Shown: positions 1 through 9,739, counted from the first letter of the stretch. The stretch is 64,000 bases of DNA from an uncultured Clostridia bacterium (GCA_944380885.1 CALWIZ010000002.1:1-64000), one strand, 5' to 3'. Numbers and translations are program-made. Notes: generated from the sequence alone by a model not told the origin.

Positions 1-3000
1 TTTTGAATATGCCTTTGCTCGGCTGGGATATATGGCAGGCAAACGACGGCGCGTATCCGACTATCAAAGGCAGCACCGCATATAACCCTCAAAATCCTGC
101 TGCTTATTCCGTCTGGGACGGCAGCGAGGATTATGAATTTGAGGGTTCGGGAACAGAGGCCGACCCGTATAAAATAACAAGTGCCGCCGAGCTTTACGGC
201 TTTGTTAAGAGATACTGCGGCGAGCAGCCGCTTGTTTCAGAGGGCAAGTATTTTGAACTTACGTCGGATATATATCTTAACGATGTTTTCAACAGTAACT
301 GGATGTATAATTCACCGCGCGAATGGGCGTTTCTGAATATCTGGACCATAAATGCCGGAGTGGAGGGCTTCCGCGGAAGCTTTGACGGAAACGGCTATAC
401 GGTATACGGTATGTATTATGCCAATCCGAACGAATACGCGGCGGTAATGGGTCTTATCCCGATGGCAAGCGGAAGCGCGTTCATATCAAATGTGAATATA
501 AGATATGCTTACATAAACAAAAGCAGCTATGAAGGAAATGTGGGCGCAATAGTCGGCTTTGTAAACAAAAACGCAGACGGCAGCGCGTCAGATGTTAAAA
601 TTTCAAAATGTGTTGCCGACAGCACTGTGGATTTCAGCGGTCTTACAAATTCATATGCAGGCGGCATTGTCGGTCCGGTACGCGAATCGGGAATAGCGGT
701 AGAATACTGCGGCTCTTCAGTAAAGTTTAACGATGAATATTCTCCTGCAGGCAAGGGCGGCGGCATACTTGCAAACGCAAATTCATATGCCGCTGAGAGC
801 GTAAGCATAAAAAATTCATATACGGTCGTGGGGTTTACTACAGGTCTACCCGGGACTATTGACGAGGCATCAATATCTGACGAAACGCTTTATTCGGCAA
901 ACAGCTGGTGGAAAAATAACACAAAGGTAAATATGACAGTCGTATCCTCCGGTAATATGCAGGGCGAAGAGGCAAAGTCTAATATGCCGCTGCTTGACTG
1001 GAGTATTTGGGAAGCTCACAGCGAAGATTATCCGATTATAAAGGGAAGTACCGCCGGAGACCGCAGTGTAGATAACAGCGATGGAAAAATAGGTGAGGTT
1101 TGGTCCGGTAAGACAGCCTCTAATTATGCGGGCGGAACAGGGGAAAAGACCGATCCGTATATTATAGAGACTCCGGAACAGCTTTACAAAATGATTAACG
1201 AGCACTGTGTTGCAGATGATCCGGAACCGGGAGCTTATTATGAGCTTGCTGCTGACATATATTTGAACGATATCTCAGAACAGAATTGGTATAATAACGG
1301 CACACCTAACAAGTGGTACGATATACAGCTTTTATCAGAAGATCAGGGCTTTAAGGGTAATCTGAACGGTAACGGTTATACAGTTTACGGTCTCTATTAT
1401 AACGACATTTCTACTATGGGCGGACTGATTCCGGTTATGGCCGGAAGCTCTACGGTAAAAGATCTTCATATACGCGAAGCATATATCGACGGACAGAAGA
1501 ACAGTAATATGTGTTATATCGGAAGCATTGCAGGTTATGTTCAGGCCGGAGCATCATCGAGCATTGTTCGCTGTTCGGCGCGCGGGATTGTTTTCGGCGA
1601 CGCAAACGGTGCAGGCGGACTTGTAGGCGCAATAAGTGCAGCGGGTCTTAAGATTACAAGCTGCTATTTTATCGGTGAGCTTCCGGGTCTTTCAAAATAT
1701 GAGGGAGGCTTTTATTCCGACATGTGGGGCAGCGTAATGGTAAATGACAGCTATACATCAGGCTGTCTCTCATTCTGCAAATCGTATACGATTGCCGACG
1801 GAATAAGGTATGCCACTGTTTCTCAAAGCGTAGCGTCAGATGCTACCGCAAGGGCCATTTCGGTAACTGTTGTTTCTCAGAATGAAATGCTCGGCGAAAA
1901 AGCTTTAAACACAATGCCGGAGCTTGATTGGGAGACAACATGGTGTGTAGTTGAAAATGATTATCCGCATTTGATAGTTCCGGAAAATCCGGATGCTGTA
2001 AACGGCATTCCCGGAGAGGTATGGAGCGGAAAATGCGCCGAGGAATATGCCGGAGGTTCAGGAACGGAAAACGACCCGTATCAGATAGCAACCGGAGAGC
2101 AGCTTTACAAATTAGTTACCGAGCATGTAATAAGCGGCGATAAACCGGCGTGGTATGTTATAACCGAAGATATCAGGCTGAACGATACCTCTGAAGAAAA
2201 CTGGTATGAAAAAGCAGAAAATAATCAATGGTATTATGCTTCAGGTGTAAACAGTGCGTTTGCCGGTCATATTGACGGTCAGGGACATATTGTTTCAGGA
2301 ATGTATATCAGTTCTGACGCGGCAAATATAAAAGGTTCACTTATTCCGGGCCTTGATACCGGCGCTATTGTCAAAAACATCGGCATAACAGACAGTTATG
2401 TTGATATGTCTATGACTAACAGTGAGGTTTACGGCGCCGGACTGGTCGCATATATTAAGTATTGGAGTGAAAACCTTGAAGCGGCCGAAGAAAATTATCC
2501 GGTTATAAGCAACTGTTTTGTAGACAGTTCCGTTATTATTAAGGCAAGAACCGCGGCCGGTATTGTCGGTGGTATACCGTCTCCGGTGAAAATTCAGAAT
2601 TGCTATGCAATATGCCGGCTGTCAAACGGCTACCGAGGCGGCGCGATAATAGGAGATGCTTGGAACAGCGGATCGATAATCGAAGACTGTTACGCCTGCA
2701 CTGAAAATTTTGATAAAATGGCAGATGGAAAGGGAGATGTGGTTTCCGGGGGAATAAGCTATACAGATGCATATGTGTTCGGTGCTACCGAGGGTGAAGT
2801 GCGGTTTGCCGCAATCGACGATATGCTCGGCAAATCGGCCGAAAAGGGCATGCCGGGGCTTGATTATGAAAATGTATGGCAAACTGTTGACAATTCTACA
2901 CCGGTTTTAAGGATTTTCTATCCGAAAATAAATAAAGGCACTAATGCTGACGGTCGGAAATCAACAGTTACGTTTGTTACGAATGTTGAAGGTTTATCTG

Positions 3001-3914
3001 TGAAGCCGATAACGGGAAACGTCGGCTCAGAGCTGAAGCTGCCGGCACCGCTCAGAAAAGGCTATAAATTCGAAGGCTGGTATGTGTATCCCGAAATACA
3101 GTGGAGATATACAGATGAATTTTTTCCATATACAAATCTTACGCTTTATGCTAATTGGGAACAGGATTCTATCATACAGAATTTTGAAACATACACAAAT
3201 TCAGAGTATGATATAGGTACAGACCACGAGTATTACAGACCCGGAGTCTTGGGATATACCGCCGATAATGTACACGGAGGCAATAAATCCATACATAGAA
3301 TAGGAAACAGCTCTTCCGAGGATCAATTTTTGATAAACTATGAGAATGAGCTGACTGTAGGCGGTGAGTATACTATGACCTTCTGGATTAAAATTAATAC
3401 TGAAAACGCCGATGGAAATTTATCTGTTGCATACAAAACGTGGCCGGATATAGCAGAGCGTGATAACGGCAGGGAGGCAATGGTGTCATTAAGCACGCTG
3501 AAACCCGGTGAATGGACAGAATGCACATATTCATTTGTGGCAAAATCAAAATGGATATCGTTCGTAACTGTCGGTGACGCAAGTATTTATTTTGATGATG
3601 TAATGATAATCAGAACAAGCGATAAAGTGCATTATGTAGAAAATTTATCCGATGAACCGGAAGATACACCGGCACAGAGACCGGCATATGAAGCACAGTT
3701 GCCGCAGGATCAAAATACCGGCGACAGCGGGGAATATTATGAAAATGACCAAAGCAATAGTATGACGGAAAACAGCAAAGAAGATAAAACTGTAAAAGAT
3801 GAATCAGGGTTCAATTATTGGCTGATTATAATACCGGTCGCTGCTGTTCTTATTGTTGCGGGTGCGGTGATTTCGGCTGTTGCTGTAAAAAAGAGAAAAA
3901 CAAAAGGAAAATGA
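1..3914 (+). CDS. Large repeat-containing surface protein, 5' end outside window
   Basis: Only the C-terminal 1303 residues are visible. The frame is open to the window edge and starts in mid-repeat, so the true start lies upstream. Three diverged copies of a module of about 300 residues (roughly 37-350, 365-655, 672-975) each open with a V-W-(S/D)-G...GG(T/S)G...DPY signature and close with a MP-x-LD-x-x-x-W signature. Each contains an N-G-x-G-Y-T-V-Y-G beta-helix-like segment, as in GLUG-type cell-surface proteins. An InlB B-repeat/Listeria-Bacteroides-type domain follows (about 988-1055; GYKFEGWY, LYANW), then a carbohydrate-binding-like beta-sandwich (about 1058-1215), an acidic linker, one membrane helix (about 1271-1293) and a basic tail, KKRKTKGK. 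There is no LPXTG motif, so it is anchored by the helix with the repeats outside the cell. An adhesin or polymer-binding role is inferred. Confidence 0.8.
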   Translation, partial: LNMPLLGWDIWQANDGAYPTIKGSTAYNPQNPAAYSVWDGSEDYEFEGSGTEADPYKITSAAELYGFVKRYCGEQPLVSEGKYFELTSDIYLNDVFNSNWMYNSPREWAFLNIWTINAGVEGFRGSFDGNGYTVYGMYYANPNEYAAVMGLIPMASGSAFISNVNIRYAYINKSSYEGNVGAIVGFVNKNADGSASDVKISKCVADSTVDFSGLTNSYAGGIVGPVRESGIAVEYCGSSVKFNDEYSPAGKGGGILANANSYAAESVSIKNSYTVVGFTTGLPGTIDEASISDETLYSANSWWKNNTKVNMTVVSSGNMQGEEAKSNMPLLDWSIWEAHSEDYPIIKGSTAGDRSVDNSDGKIGEVWSGKTASNYAGGTGEKTDPYIIETPEQLYKMINEHCVADDPEPGAYYELAADIYLNDISEQNWYNNGTPNKWYDIQLLSEDQGFKGNLNGNGYTVYGLYYNDISTMGGLIPVMAGSSTVKDLHIREAYIDGQKNSNMCYIGSIAGYVQAGASSSIVRCSARGIVFGDANGAGGLVGAISAAGLKITSCYFIGELPGLSKYEGGFYSDMWGSVMVNDSYTSGCLSFCKSYTIADGIRYATVSQSVASDATARAISVTVVSQNEMLGEKALNTMPELDWETTWCVVENDYPHLIVPENPDAVNGIPGEVWSGKCAEEYAGGSGTENDPYQIATGEQLYKLVTEHVISGDKPAWYVITEDIRLNDTSEENWYEKAENNQWYYASGVNSAFAGHIDGQGHIVSGMYISSDAANIKGSLIPGLDTGAIVKNIGITDSYVDMSMTNSEVYGAGLVAYIKYWSENLEAAEENYPVISNCFVDSSVIIKARTAAGIVGGIPSPVKIQNCYAICRLSNGYRGGAIIGDAWNSGSIIEDCYACTENFDKMADGKGDVVSGGISYTDAYVFGATEGEVRFAAIDDMLGKSAEKGMPGLDYENVWQTVDNSTPVLRIFYPKINKGTNADGRKSTVTFVTNVEGLSVKPITGNVGSELKLPAPLRKGYKFEGWYVYPEIQWRYTDEFFPYTNLTLYANWEQDSIIQNFETYTNSEYDIGTDHEYYRPGVLGYTADNVHGGNKSIHRIGNSSSEDQFLINYENELTVGGEYTMTFWIKINTENADGNLSVAYKTWPDIAERDNGREAMVSLSTLKPGEWTECTYSFVAKSKWISFVTVGDASIYFDDVMIIRTSDKVHYVENLSDEPEDTPAQRPAYEAQLPQDQNTGDSGEYYENDQSNSMTENSKEDKTVKDESGFNYWLIIIPVAAVLIVAGAVISAVAVKKRKTKGK

Positions 3915-3938
3915 TGTTTTTTTCTTGTAATTTCAAAA

Positions 3939-3968
3939 GGGGCTGTCTATAATTAAATAGGCAGCCTC
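3939..3968 (+). terminator. Stem-loop after surface protein gene
   Basis: GGGGCTGTCTAT and ATAGGCAGCCTC can pair around a 6-nt AT-rich loop, 25 bases after the stop codon. No strong T-tract follows, so this is either a weak terminator or a remnant of a mobile-element end (such GGGGCTGTCT ends occur in insertion sequences). It lies at the boundary with the truncated mgtC-like gene. Confidence 0.45.
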
Positions 3969-4006
3969 ATAAAATAACAGGTGAAAATCGCTGCTCATGG
4001 GTATAT

Positions 4007-4576
4007 TTGAATATTGGAGCTGATACCGGAGAAATGGAATGGTTTAATATAGACTTGGAGCTTGTGCTGACATCGATGATGAGCCTGTTTGCGGACAGAG
4101 AGTACGGAGAGACCGGGGATATATTCAGGATATCTGCGCAGGTGGTCTGCGGAGTGGGATTTCTGGGAGCCGGTATGATAATACTGAAAAACAACAGTGT
4201 CATAACCGGACTTACAACGGCAGCTGGGATATGGACGACAAGCATAATAGGCGTAGCGATAGGCTATGGATTTTACATAGGAGCAATAGCAGCGGCGGTA
4301 TTTTGTCTGGGGTCTACGGTGCTTTTGTCAAAGCTTGAGAAGGGGAGAAAATTTCTTATTGTATTTTATATAGAAATAGACGATATGTATAAAACGAACG
4401 AGGTGATAGACCGGCTGATAAGTAAGCTGAATGTCGAATTCACATACAGGGTAACGGCACCCAAGAGCGGATATGACGGGCATTTGGGAATAGACATAAT
4501 CATAAATAGGAGAACTGATATCAATGTAAAAATATTCAGAGATATGGAAAATATAGTTTATGCGGTTGAGGAATAA
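4007..4576 (+). pseudogene. MgtC/SapB-family membrane protein, N-terminus missing
   Basis: The family is recognised from the core block QVVCGVGFLGAGMI, then GLTTAAGIWTTSIIGVAIGYGFY and a soluble ACT-like C-terminal domain of about 85 residues (from KFLIVFYIEID onward). MgtC/SapB proteins are inner-membrane proteins linked to magnesium-limited growth and ATPase modulation. Full-length members have two to three more helices and a conserved R-T-H segment before this block; here about 25-40 residues are absent or replaced by unrelated sequence. The only near-start codon is TTG 4007, and an in-frame stop lies at 3953. A stem-loop sits just upstream. I read it as a 5'-truncated gene, probably inactive. 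A short variant using an internal start cannot be excluded. Confidence 0.55.
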
Positions 4577-4705
4577 GGAAGGCAGTAAAAAAACATGCTG
4601 AAAATATAAATACGTATGTTATCAGCCGCCGTCGAGACATAAGCGGCGTAACGAATTGCATAAATGATTTTTATTGCATTTTAATCCCGAAAGGATATGA
4701 TGATT

Positions 4706-5548
4706 ATGGAGTATGAATTAAATGTTATTTATACAACTGTTAAAATAGGGCTTGAAAAGCCTGTGAAAATTTTACATATAACAGATACGCATATAGCGAT
4801 TGATGATCCGGAAAGAATAAGCGGACGCGCAGCCGGCTGCTTTGAAGGTGAGCATAAGGGCAGAACCCTGGAGTATTTAAAGCTGGCGGTTGGTTATGCC
4901 GAAAAGAAAAATATGCCTATACTGCATACAGGGGATTTGATCGATTTTTTTTCAAAAGCTAATTTCAAAGCAGTTGCCGAATTTTTTAAAAAGGATAATG
5001 ACTATATTTACGCAGCAGGCAACCATGATTTCTGCCATTGGGTAGGAGAGGCAAAAGAAAATTATGAATATAAATGGAATAATATGAAAATTATAGCCCC
5101 GTATATTAAATCAAATCTTTATTTTGATTCACGCGTTATCGGAGGGGTGAATTTTGTTACAATGGATGATTCGTATTACATGATTTCAGACGGTCAGATT
5201 GAAATGCTTAAAGCAGAGATTGCTAAAGGGTATCCGGTTATCTTATGTCTTCATATTCCGTTTTACGGTCCGTATTGCAGGAAAAACATTGAAAATGGCG
5301 CTATTGAGCTGCAAGTAGGCATACCTGAAAAATATTTAGCCGGATATCCAAAGAACCGTCAGCATCAGATAAGACCGGACGCCGCAACATTAAGGGCGTT
5401 GGAGTACATTAAAAATGAGCCGATGATTAAGGCGGTAATAGCCGGTCACAATCATTGCAATATAGATGAAATTCTTGACACAGGTCTTCGTCAGATTGCA
5501 ACCGGAGGAACTTTTGATGGTTTTGTACGGGAGATAACGGTAATTTAA
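4706..5548 (+). CDS. Calcineurin-like metallophosphoesterase
   Basis: A cytosolic two-metal phosphoesterase of about 280 residues. All family motifs are present in order: DTHIAIDD (DxH) near the N-terminus, GDLIDF, GNHDF, a histidine in LHIPFYG and the C-terminal AGHNH. They bind the dinuclear metal centre and hydrolyse phosphoester bonds. The substrate cannot be told from sequence. Three in-frame ATGs lie at 4697, 4700 and 4706; the AAGGA at 4691 is best spaced for 4706, so I use that start. The gene stands alone, with 60 bases before the glycoside-hydrolase-like gene that follows on the same strand. No signal peptide is visible. Confidence 0.85.
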   Translation: MEYELNVIYTTVKIGLEKPVKILHITDTHIAIDDPERISGRAAGCFEGEHKGRTLEYLKLAVGYAEKKNMPILHTGDLIDFFSKANFKAVAEFFKKDNDYIYAAGNHDFCHWVGEAKENYEYKWNNMKIIAPYIKSNLYFDSRVIGGVNFVTMDDSYYMISDGQIEMLKAEIAKGYPVILCLHIPFYGPYCRKNIENGAIELQVGIPEKYLAGYPKNRQHQIRPDAATLRALEYIKNEPMIKAVIAGHNHCNIDEILDTGLRQIATGGTFDGFVREITVI

Positions 5549-5615
5549 ATATATGTTATAAGACTAAATACAGATTAACAGGATGCAAAAATAATGAATT
5601 GATATGGAGAGAATG

Positions 5616-7106
5616 ATGAATACAGAAACACATAAAAGCATCATACCTGAAACCGTCAATCCGTCGCCTGATTATTACTGTACATGGCAGACACAGCTTT
5701 ATGCGGTAAGCGGAGGATCTCCGGCAGAGCAGCGGAATATAATGTCTGAGCATTCGCTTTTTAATCGCTCATTTCCTTACGGCTGGGCATATTTTTATGA
5801 AAAGACACGGAAAGATTTGTTTTTTGTTATGGATGACAGTTGGGATGTCCCTGTAAAAGATTACGAGAAATATTACGGAACCCTTTTACCGGATCACGGG
5901 AAATTTCCCTTGGCCACGACAGGACGTGACGGCAGCGAGGCACTAAGATATCTCACAGATAAAGTAAAAGCGCTTGGCTGGAAGGGTCTCGGTGGCTGGG
6001 TATGCGCGCAGGAGCCGTTGGCGGCAGAAAAATACGAAAGTCCTGAGGAATACTGGGTAAGCCGCCTTAAAACCGCAAATGAAGCAGGATTTTCATACTG
6101 GAAGGTTGATTGGGGAGAAAAAGGACGTGACATTGAATTTAGAAAAGCACTGCCGAAGCTTGGCAGGATATACGCCCCAAAGCTTGTCATAGAAAATGCC
6201 GTTTTGCCGGAGGTTATTCCTTTCTCAGATGCTTTCCGCACCTATGACGTTCCGGCGCTGATGTCGATACCGATGACGATAGAGAAAATAGAGCTATGCG
6301 CCCGTGGTGTCAAACCGAACGCAGATTTTTCTGCATTGCTCAACTGTGAGGATGAGGCTTACATAGCTGCCGCCGGAGGCTTTACCATGGGTATTATGCG
6401 ACACCCATTTGCCGGTGATTTTCCGGACGGACATCCGGACCGGTCATTTCCCGCTGTCCATCGCGGGATAAAAACAAAGCTGACTGAAATAACAAGGGCG
6501 GCGCGCTGGCATAGGATAGCGCCGGCATTCGCACTTGACAGCGGCGATTTTATATTTGACAACGTAAAGCTTAGCGACACATGGAGATTTGACAGTAAGT
6601 GGGATGAAATAGAACATTGGTGGCTTAACATACTTTCCGTAAAAGATTTTTTAAAGGATGATGTGCTGACTAAAACAGCGGCTGCGCGTATAGCGCGACG
6701 ATGCTCTCTGCCGGAGGTCGTTTCAGATGGTGAGGGAAATGTACCCTTCACTGTATGCTCCCGCAATCCCTCCGGAGCATATTCGATTGCCACTGCCGGG
6801 AGGACCGTAGGGCGTCGTTATTATATACCTGAATGCCGGATTACCGCTGATACGGGAGACAGTATTTTCTTCGGCATTTTTGGAAACTATAGTATGTTGA
6901 CATTGCTCTCTTCAAAGATCAAAAGAGGCGCGCGTGTTTTGGCACAGGACTTAGCTGCCGATACGGCAGTTGAAATTACCAAATTGGTAGAAACAGACTA
7001 TGGACGGCTTACTATCCCAGGCAGCCTGATTGCCGAAATCGGCACATTGGCACAGCCGGCGGATGACACCTCGGAACCGGGACTTGCAGTAATGATTGCG
7101 GATTGA
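5616..7106 (+). CDS. Alpha-galactosidase-like (clan GH-D) glycoside hydrolase
   Basis: About 496 residues, predicted to form a (beta/alpha)8 barrel of the GH27/GH36 clan. Seen in sequence: DDSW (about residue 73), Trp-rich GLGGWV, then YWKVDWG (about 161-167), where the Asp of K-x-D-W is the expected nucleophile of the clan. RTYD and a CEDEAY segment follow, with a small C-terminal beta domain. No signal peptide, so a cytosolic enzyme acting on imported oligosaccharide is likely; the exact linkage is not evident. ATGs occur at 5604, 5613 and 5616. GGAGAG at 5606 fits 5616 best. The end of the gene (7106) overlaps the front of a truncated regulator, suggesting a deletion junction. Function by family is moderately sure; substrate is not. 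Confidence 0.7.
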   Translation: MNTETHKSIIPETVNPSPDYYCTWQTQLYAVSGGSPAEQRNIMSEHSLFNRSFPYGWAYFYEKTRKDLFFVMDDSWDVPVKDYEKYYGTLLPDHGKFPLATTGRDGSEALRYLTDKVKALGWKGLGGWVCAQEPLAAEKYESPEEYWVSRLKTANEAGFSYWKVDWGEKGRDIEFRKALPKLGRIYAPKLVIENAVLPEVIPFSDAFRTYDVPALMSIPMTIEKIELCARGVKPNADFSALLNCEDEAYIAAAGGFTMGIMRHPFAGDFPDGHPDRSFPAVHRGIKTKLTEITRAARWHRIAPAFALDSGDFIFDNVKLSDTWRFDSKWDEIEHWWLNILSVKDFLKDDVLTKTAAARIARRCSLPEVVSDGEGNVPFTVCSRNPSGAYSIATAGRTVGRRYYIPECRITADTGDSIFFGIFGNYSMLTLLSSKIKRGARVLAQDLAADTAVEITKLVETDYGRLTIPGSLIAEIGTLAQPADDTSEPGLAVMIAD

Positions 7107-7848
7107 GGTTGTTGATATTCCTGACCCGACCGGCACTAATATGGTAGAAAAGGTATTTACAGGACCGATACAAAGGCAGCTAAAGGACGCTTTGGCATAC
7201 ATTAAAAACTATATTTTGAAAGAGGCAATAGTTAAAGACGCCAATAAAGCCGAGTCTGTAAAAATATATAATTACCCATATGCGGCGGTTGAAGAATTAC
7301 TTTCCAATGCCGTTTATCATCGTTCATATCAGATAAATGAGCCTATTACTGTGAGAATTACTCCGCAGAGTATTTCAATAACGAGTTTTCCGGGATTTGA
7401 CAGAAGTATTACGGATAAAAAGATTTCGGAATATGATATAACTTCGCCTATATACCGAAACAGGCGAATAGGAGATTTTTTAAAGGAACTTCATCTTATT
7501 GAGGGACGCAATACCGGTTATCCGACGGTGCTTAATGCACTGCGTGATAACGGATCGGCATATCCGGAATTTGAAATGGACGACGGCAGAAATTATCTGA
7601 CGGTGACACTTTCTGTTCACCCGTATTTTTTGCCGGAAAAAGAAAACAAACCCAAGGATTTGGAGTATCGCCAAAGAAATATAAATGCATTAAGCAATAA
7701 AAAGATGTCATTAAATGAGTTGGCTAAGGCGATGGGTTATAAGGGGATCACCGCAAAGCTGTCTCTTACGGTAGATAATATGATAAAATCAGGTGCTATC
7801 GAAAAAGTTGTGGTCGGAGCATATGTAAAACTGCATATCCCTAAGTGA
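7096..7848 (+). pseudogene. AlbA/HATPase_c_4-type regulator lacking its N-terminal AlbA domain
   Basis: The 250 residues match the middle and end of ATP-binding transcriptional-regulator-like proteins that pair an N-terminal AlbA_2/Schlafen-type nucleic-acid domain with a GHKL-like ATPase domain. Seen: FTGPI, NYPYAAVEELLSNAVYHRSY (the N-box equivalent), ITSFPGFD, RNRRIGDFLKELHLIEGRNTG, then a C-terminal winged helix (from about residue 195). About 200 N-terminal residues are missing: the frame begins at a TTG inside the last codons of the preceding hydrolase gene and no ribosome binding site precedes it. This looks like a deletion scar. An intact relative lies 0.5 kb downstream on the other strand. 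Confidence 0.7.
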
Positions 7849-7890
7849 TTCCCGGGACAATCCTAAATATTACCCTCGATACAAAAAGCG

Positions 7891-7925
7891 ACAGCGATTA
7901 TTTTTTAATAATTGCTGTTTTTTTA
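7891..7925 (+). terminator. Rho-independent terminator
   Basis: ACAGCGATTATT pairs with AATAATTGCTGT (one G-U) around a short loop, followed by a run of T. It ends the headless regulator transcript. Confidence 0.8.
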
Positions 7926-8058
7926 TTTAGGGGGAGGTTTTTCATAATATATTAAGACTATGTATATATAAGGCGCAAGAGAAGCCTCTTATGAACATTT
8001 ATTTTTTTGATAAATTATTCGGCAAGGTATAAAACAGTTAAATATTTCTGCACATTGA

Positions 8059-8313
8059 AAAAATCAGGTTAAACTAGAGTTCAGAAAAATATTAGATAAA
8101 TTAGTAATAAACATAATCGAAGCAAACCTTGAAAATGAAACACTTAAACAGGCTATTCTTGAGTTGGCGCGTATTGAACGGATAATCGTAGTATTACATT
8201 ATCTATGCGGAATGGATTTATCTGAAATCGCTTATCTTTTGGATACTGATTTAAACAGTATTTATACCCAGAAATCAACGGCAATTAAGCATTTGAAAAA
8301 CATATTGATGTGA
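8059..8313 (+). pseudogene. Sigma-70 region 4 / ICE-type sigma factor remnant
   Basis: An 84-codon open frame without a start codon. The translated block ARIERIIVVLHYLCGMDLSE, then IAYLLDTDLNSIY and KSTAIKHLKNIL, has the helix-turn-helix pattern of sigma-70 region 4. It resembles the small sigma-like proteins carried by Tn916-type conjugative elements (family assignment from memory, not searched). The upstream stop is at 8056 and nothing supplies the missing N-terminus. It therefore marks an eroded mobile element in this accessory stretch. The 7926-8058 gap before it holds no gene I can see. Confidence 0.55.
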
Positions 8314-8349
8314 TTACGGCTGACGCCGGATTATAAAATCAAAGCATAT

Positions 8350-8384
8350 AAAAATCAAGTCCGCGCCGGCAGCCGGCGGCGGAC
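8350..8384 (-). terminator. Terminator of the AlbA regulator gene
   Basis: GC-rich inverted repeat GTCCGCGCCGG / CCGGCGGCGGAC with one bulge. Read on the minus strand it is followed by a T-rich tract, immediately downstream of the minus-strand regulator. Confidence 0.75.
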
Positions 8385-8395
8385 CTCTGAACAGA

Positions 8396-9679
8396 TCAAA
8401 TACTGTATTTGGAATTTTTTCCGGAGCCGAGCTTTTTAATGAGTCCCTTTTCGCATAACCGCTTCAGCATTCTTCCGGAGGTTGACTGACTTATATTCAA
8501 CAGCTTGTCAATATCGGGACGGGTAACGCTCCCCTTCGATTTTATAAACTCAATAATATTTTTTTCATCATCATTGATTTTAAAAGAGCTGTTATAATTC
8601 AAATTAGGAAGGGTGATTTTAAATGCGTTATCGCTTACTTCTATAACCGGTTTTTTATCGCTTGCTTTATAAGCGCTCATTATTTTAGGAACTCCGGTGC
8701 CGTATGCTTCAATGAGCTTCAGTTGATAAAAAATGCGCGCCAGTTTTTCATTGCGGCATACCGATAAGCCCAGCATGATATCGTTAAGGGAGACTCCGGC
8801 CGGTAATCCCCCGACAGACACAAACTCGATCCGGTCGCAGAAAATACTTATCATTGTGTCGGCACTGTAGGAATAATCGCGATGTACTATACAATTCAAC
8901 AGGCTTTCTCTGAGTGCCTCTTTGGGATAATCGTTTTTATCGATACGCCGTAAACCTTCAAAATGAGCTTCAACGCGGTTGTGAATATCAATGAAATCGT
9001 AAACTTCTTCCATTTGTCTGAAAAGAGAACCGGAGTATTCCCGACGATCCTGAAAATCAGTTTTGTCATTTCCCGAAAAAACCGCAACCTTTATCATATG
9101 TCTGCACTGGTCTGAAATCAGCAAACCCACATTTGTGTAGATTCCGTCCGTATTGAGAATTCCGAGCGTTTTCATTTGCTCGTTCCCGAATTTTATGTTA
9201 AATTCTGAAAACTCTCTTTTTGCTGCTTCAAAAGTGAGATTCTGTTCGAGAGACCGCATTTTCTCAAAACTGTCGCCATCTGTTTCTTTGATCATTGACC
9301 TGATGGCTGTATCACTTGACGGATCGGACGCAGTACCGTTACGGACATAAACTCCGTTAGGCTTTAAGCCTTTAGAAGCCAAATAATAGGGTCGGTTGGT
9401 TCCGCGGTCAACAGTTACTGATACAATTTGTTTTTCATCAACCGTTAAAGTATTATAACGTACAAACATCGTTATATCAGGCTTTATGCTGTCCCGAATC
9501 ATATTGTTGATTTGAAGAATAGCTGCGTCGTAATTTTCTATTCCTATAATATTTCCGTTATTGTCAACGCCTATATATATAGTTCCGCCGTTTGTGTTGG
9601 CAAACGCAATGACTTCTTTTGTCAGATCCGGTGTTATTTTTTCCTTAAGTTCCGTTGTATCGGTTTCTTTAAAAATCAT
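8396..9679 (-). CDS. AlbA_2 (Schlafen-type) / HATPase_c_4 ATP-binding regulator
   Basis: 427 residues. Domain order: AlbA_2 nucleic-acid-binding domain (about 1-130; EVIAFANTNGGTIYIGVDNN), linker, GHKL-type HATPase_c_4 domain (about 230-360; ALRESLLNCIVHRDYS, then GTGVPKIMSAY), and a C-terminal winged helix (about 370-427; SRPDIDKLLNIS-like, SGRMLKRLCEKG). Proteins of this architecture are poorly characterised regulators or defence-like factors; ATP binding is expected. The open frame extends 20 codons upstream into an Ile/Met-rich tandem repeat, but AGGAG eight bases before ATG 9679 sets the start there. It stands alone, convergent with the sigma remnant and divergent from the mobile-element sORF. 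Confidence 0.8.
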   Translation of the reverse strand: MIFKETDTTELKEKITPDLTKEVIAFANTNGGTIYIGVDNNGNIIGIENYDAAILQINNMIRDSIKPDITMFVRYNTLTVDEKQIVSVTVDRGTNRPYYLASKGLKPNGVYVRNGTASDPSSDTAIRSMIKETDGDSFEKMRSLEQNLTFEAAKREFSEFNIKFGNEQMKTLGILNTDGIYTNVGLLISDQCRHMIKVAVFSGNDKTDFQDRREYSGSLFRQMEEVYDFIDIHNRVEAHFEGLRRIDKNDYPKEALRESLLNCIVHRDYSYSADTMISIFCDRIEFVSVGGLPAGVSLNDIMLGLSVCRNEKLARIFYQLKLIEAYGTGVPKIMSAYKASDKKPVIEVSDNAFKITLPNLNYNSSFKINDDEKNIIEFIKSKGSVTRPDIDKLLNISQSTSGRMLKRLCEKGLIKKLGSGKNSKYSI

Positions 9680-9693
9680 ATCAAGCTCCTTTC

Positions 9694-9731
9694 TAATCAT
9701 CATTATAATCATTATAATCATTATAGTCATT
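9694..9731. repeat. 9-bp tandem repeat in the AlbA gene leader
   Basis: ATTATAATC occurs twice in perfect tandem (9702-9719), followed by a one-mismatch third copy and partial flanking copies. It lies directly upstream of the ribosome binding site of the minus-strand AlbA gene, in the 5' untranslated region or promoter spacer. Confidence 0.85.
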
Positions 9732-9739
9732 TTTTTCAA

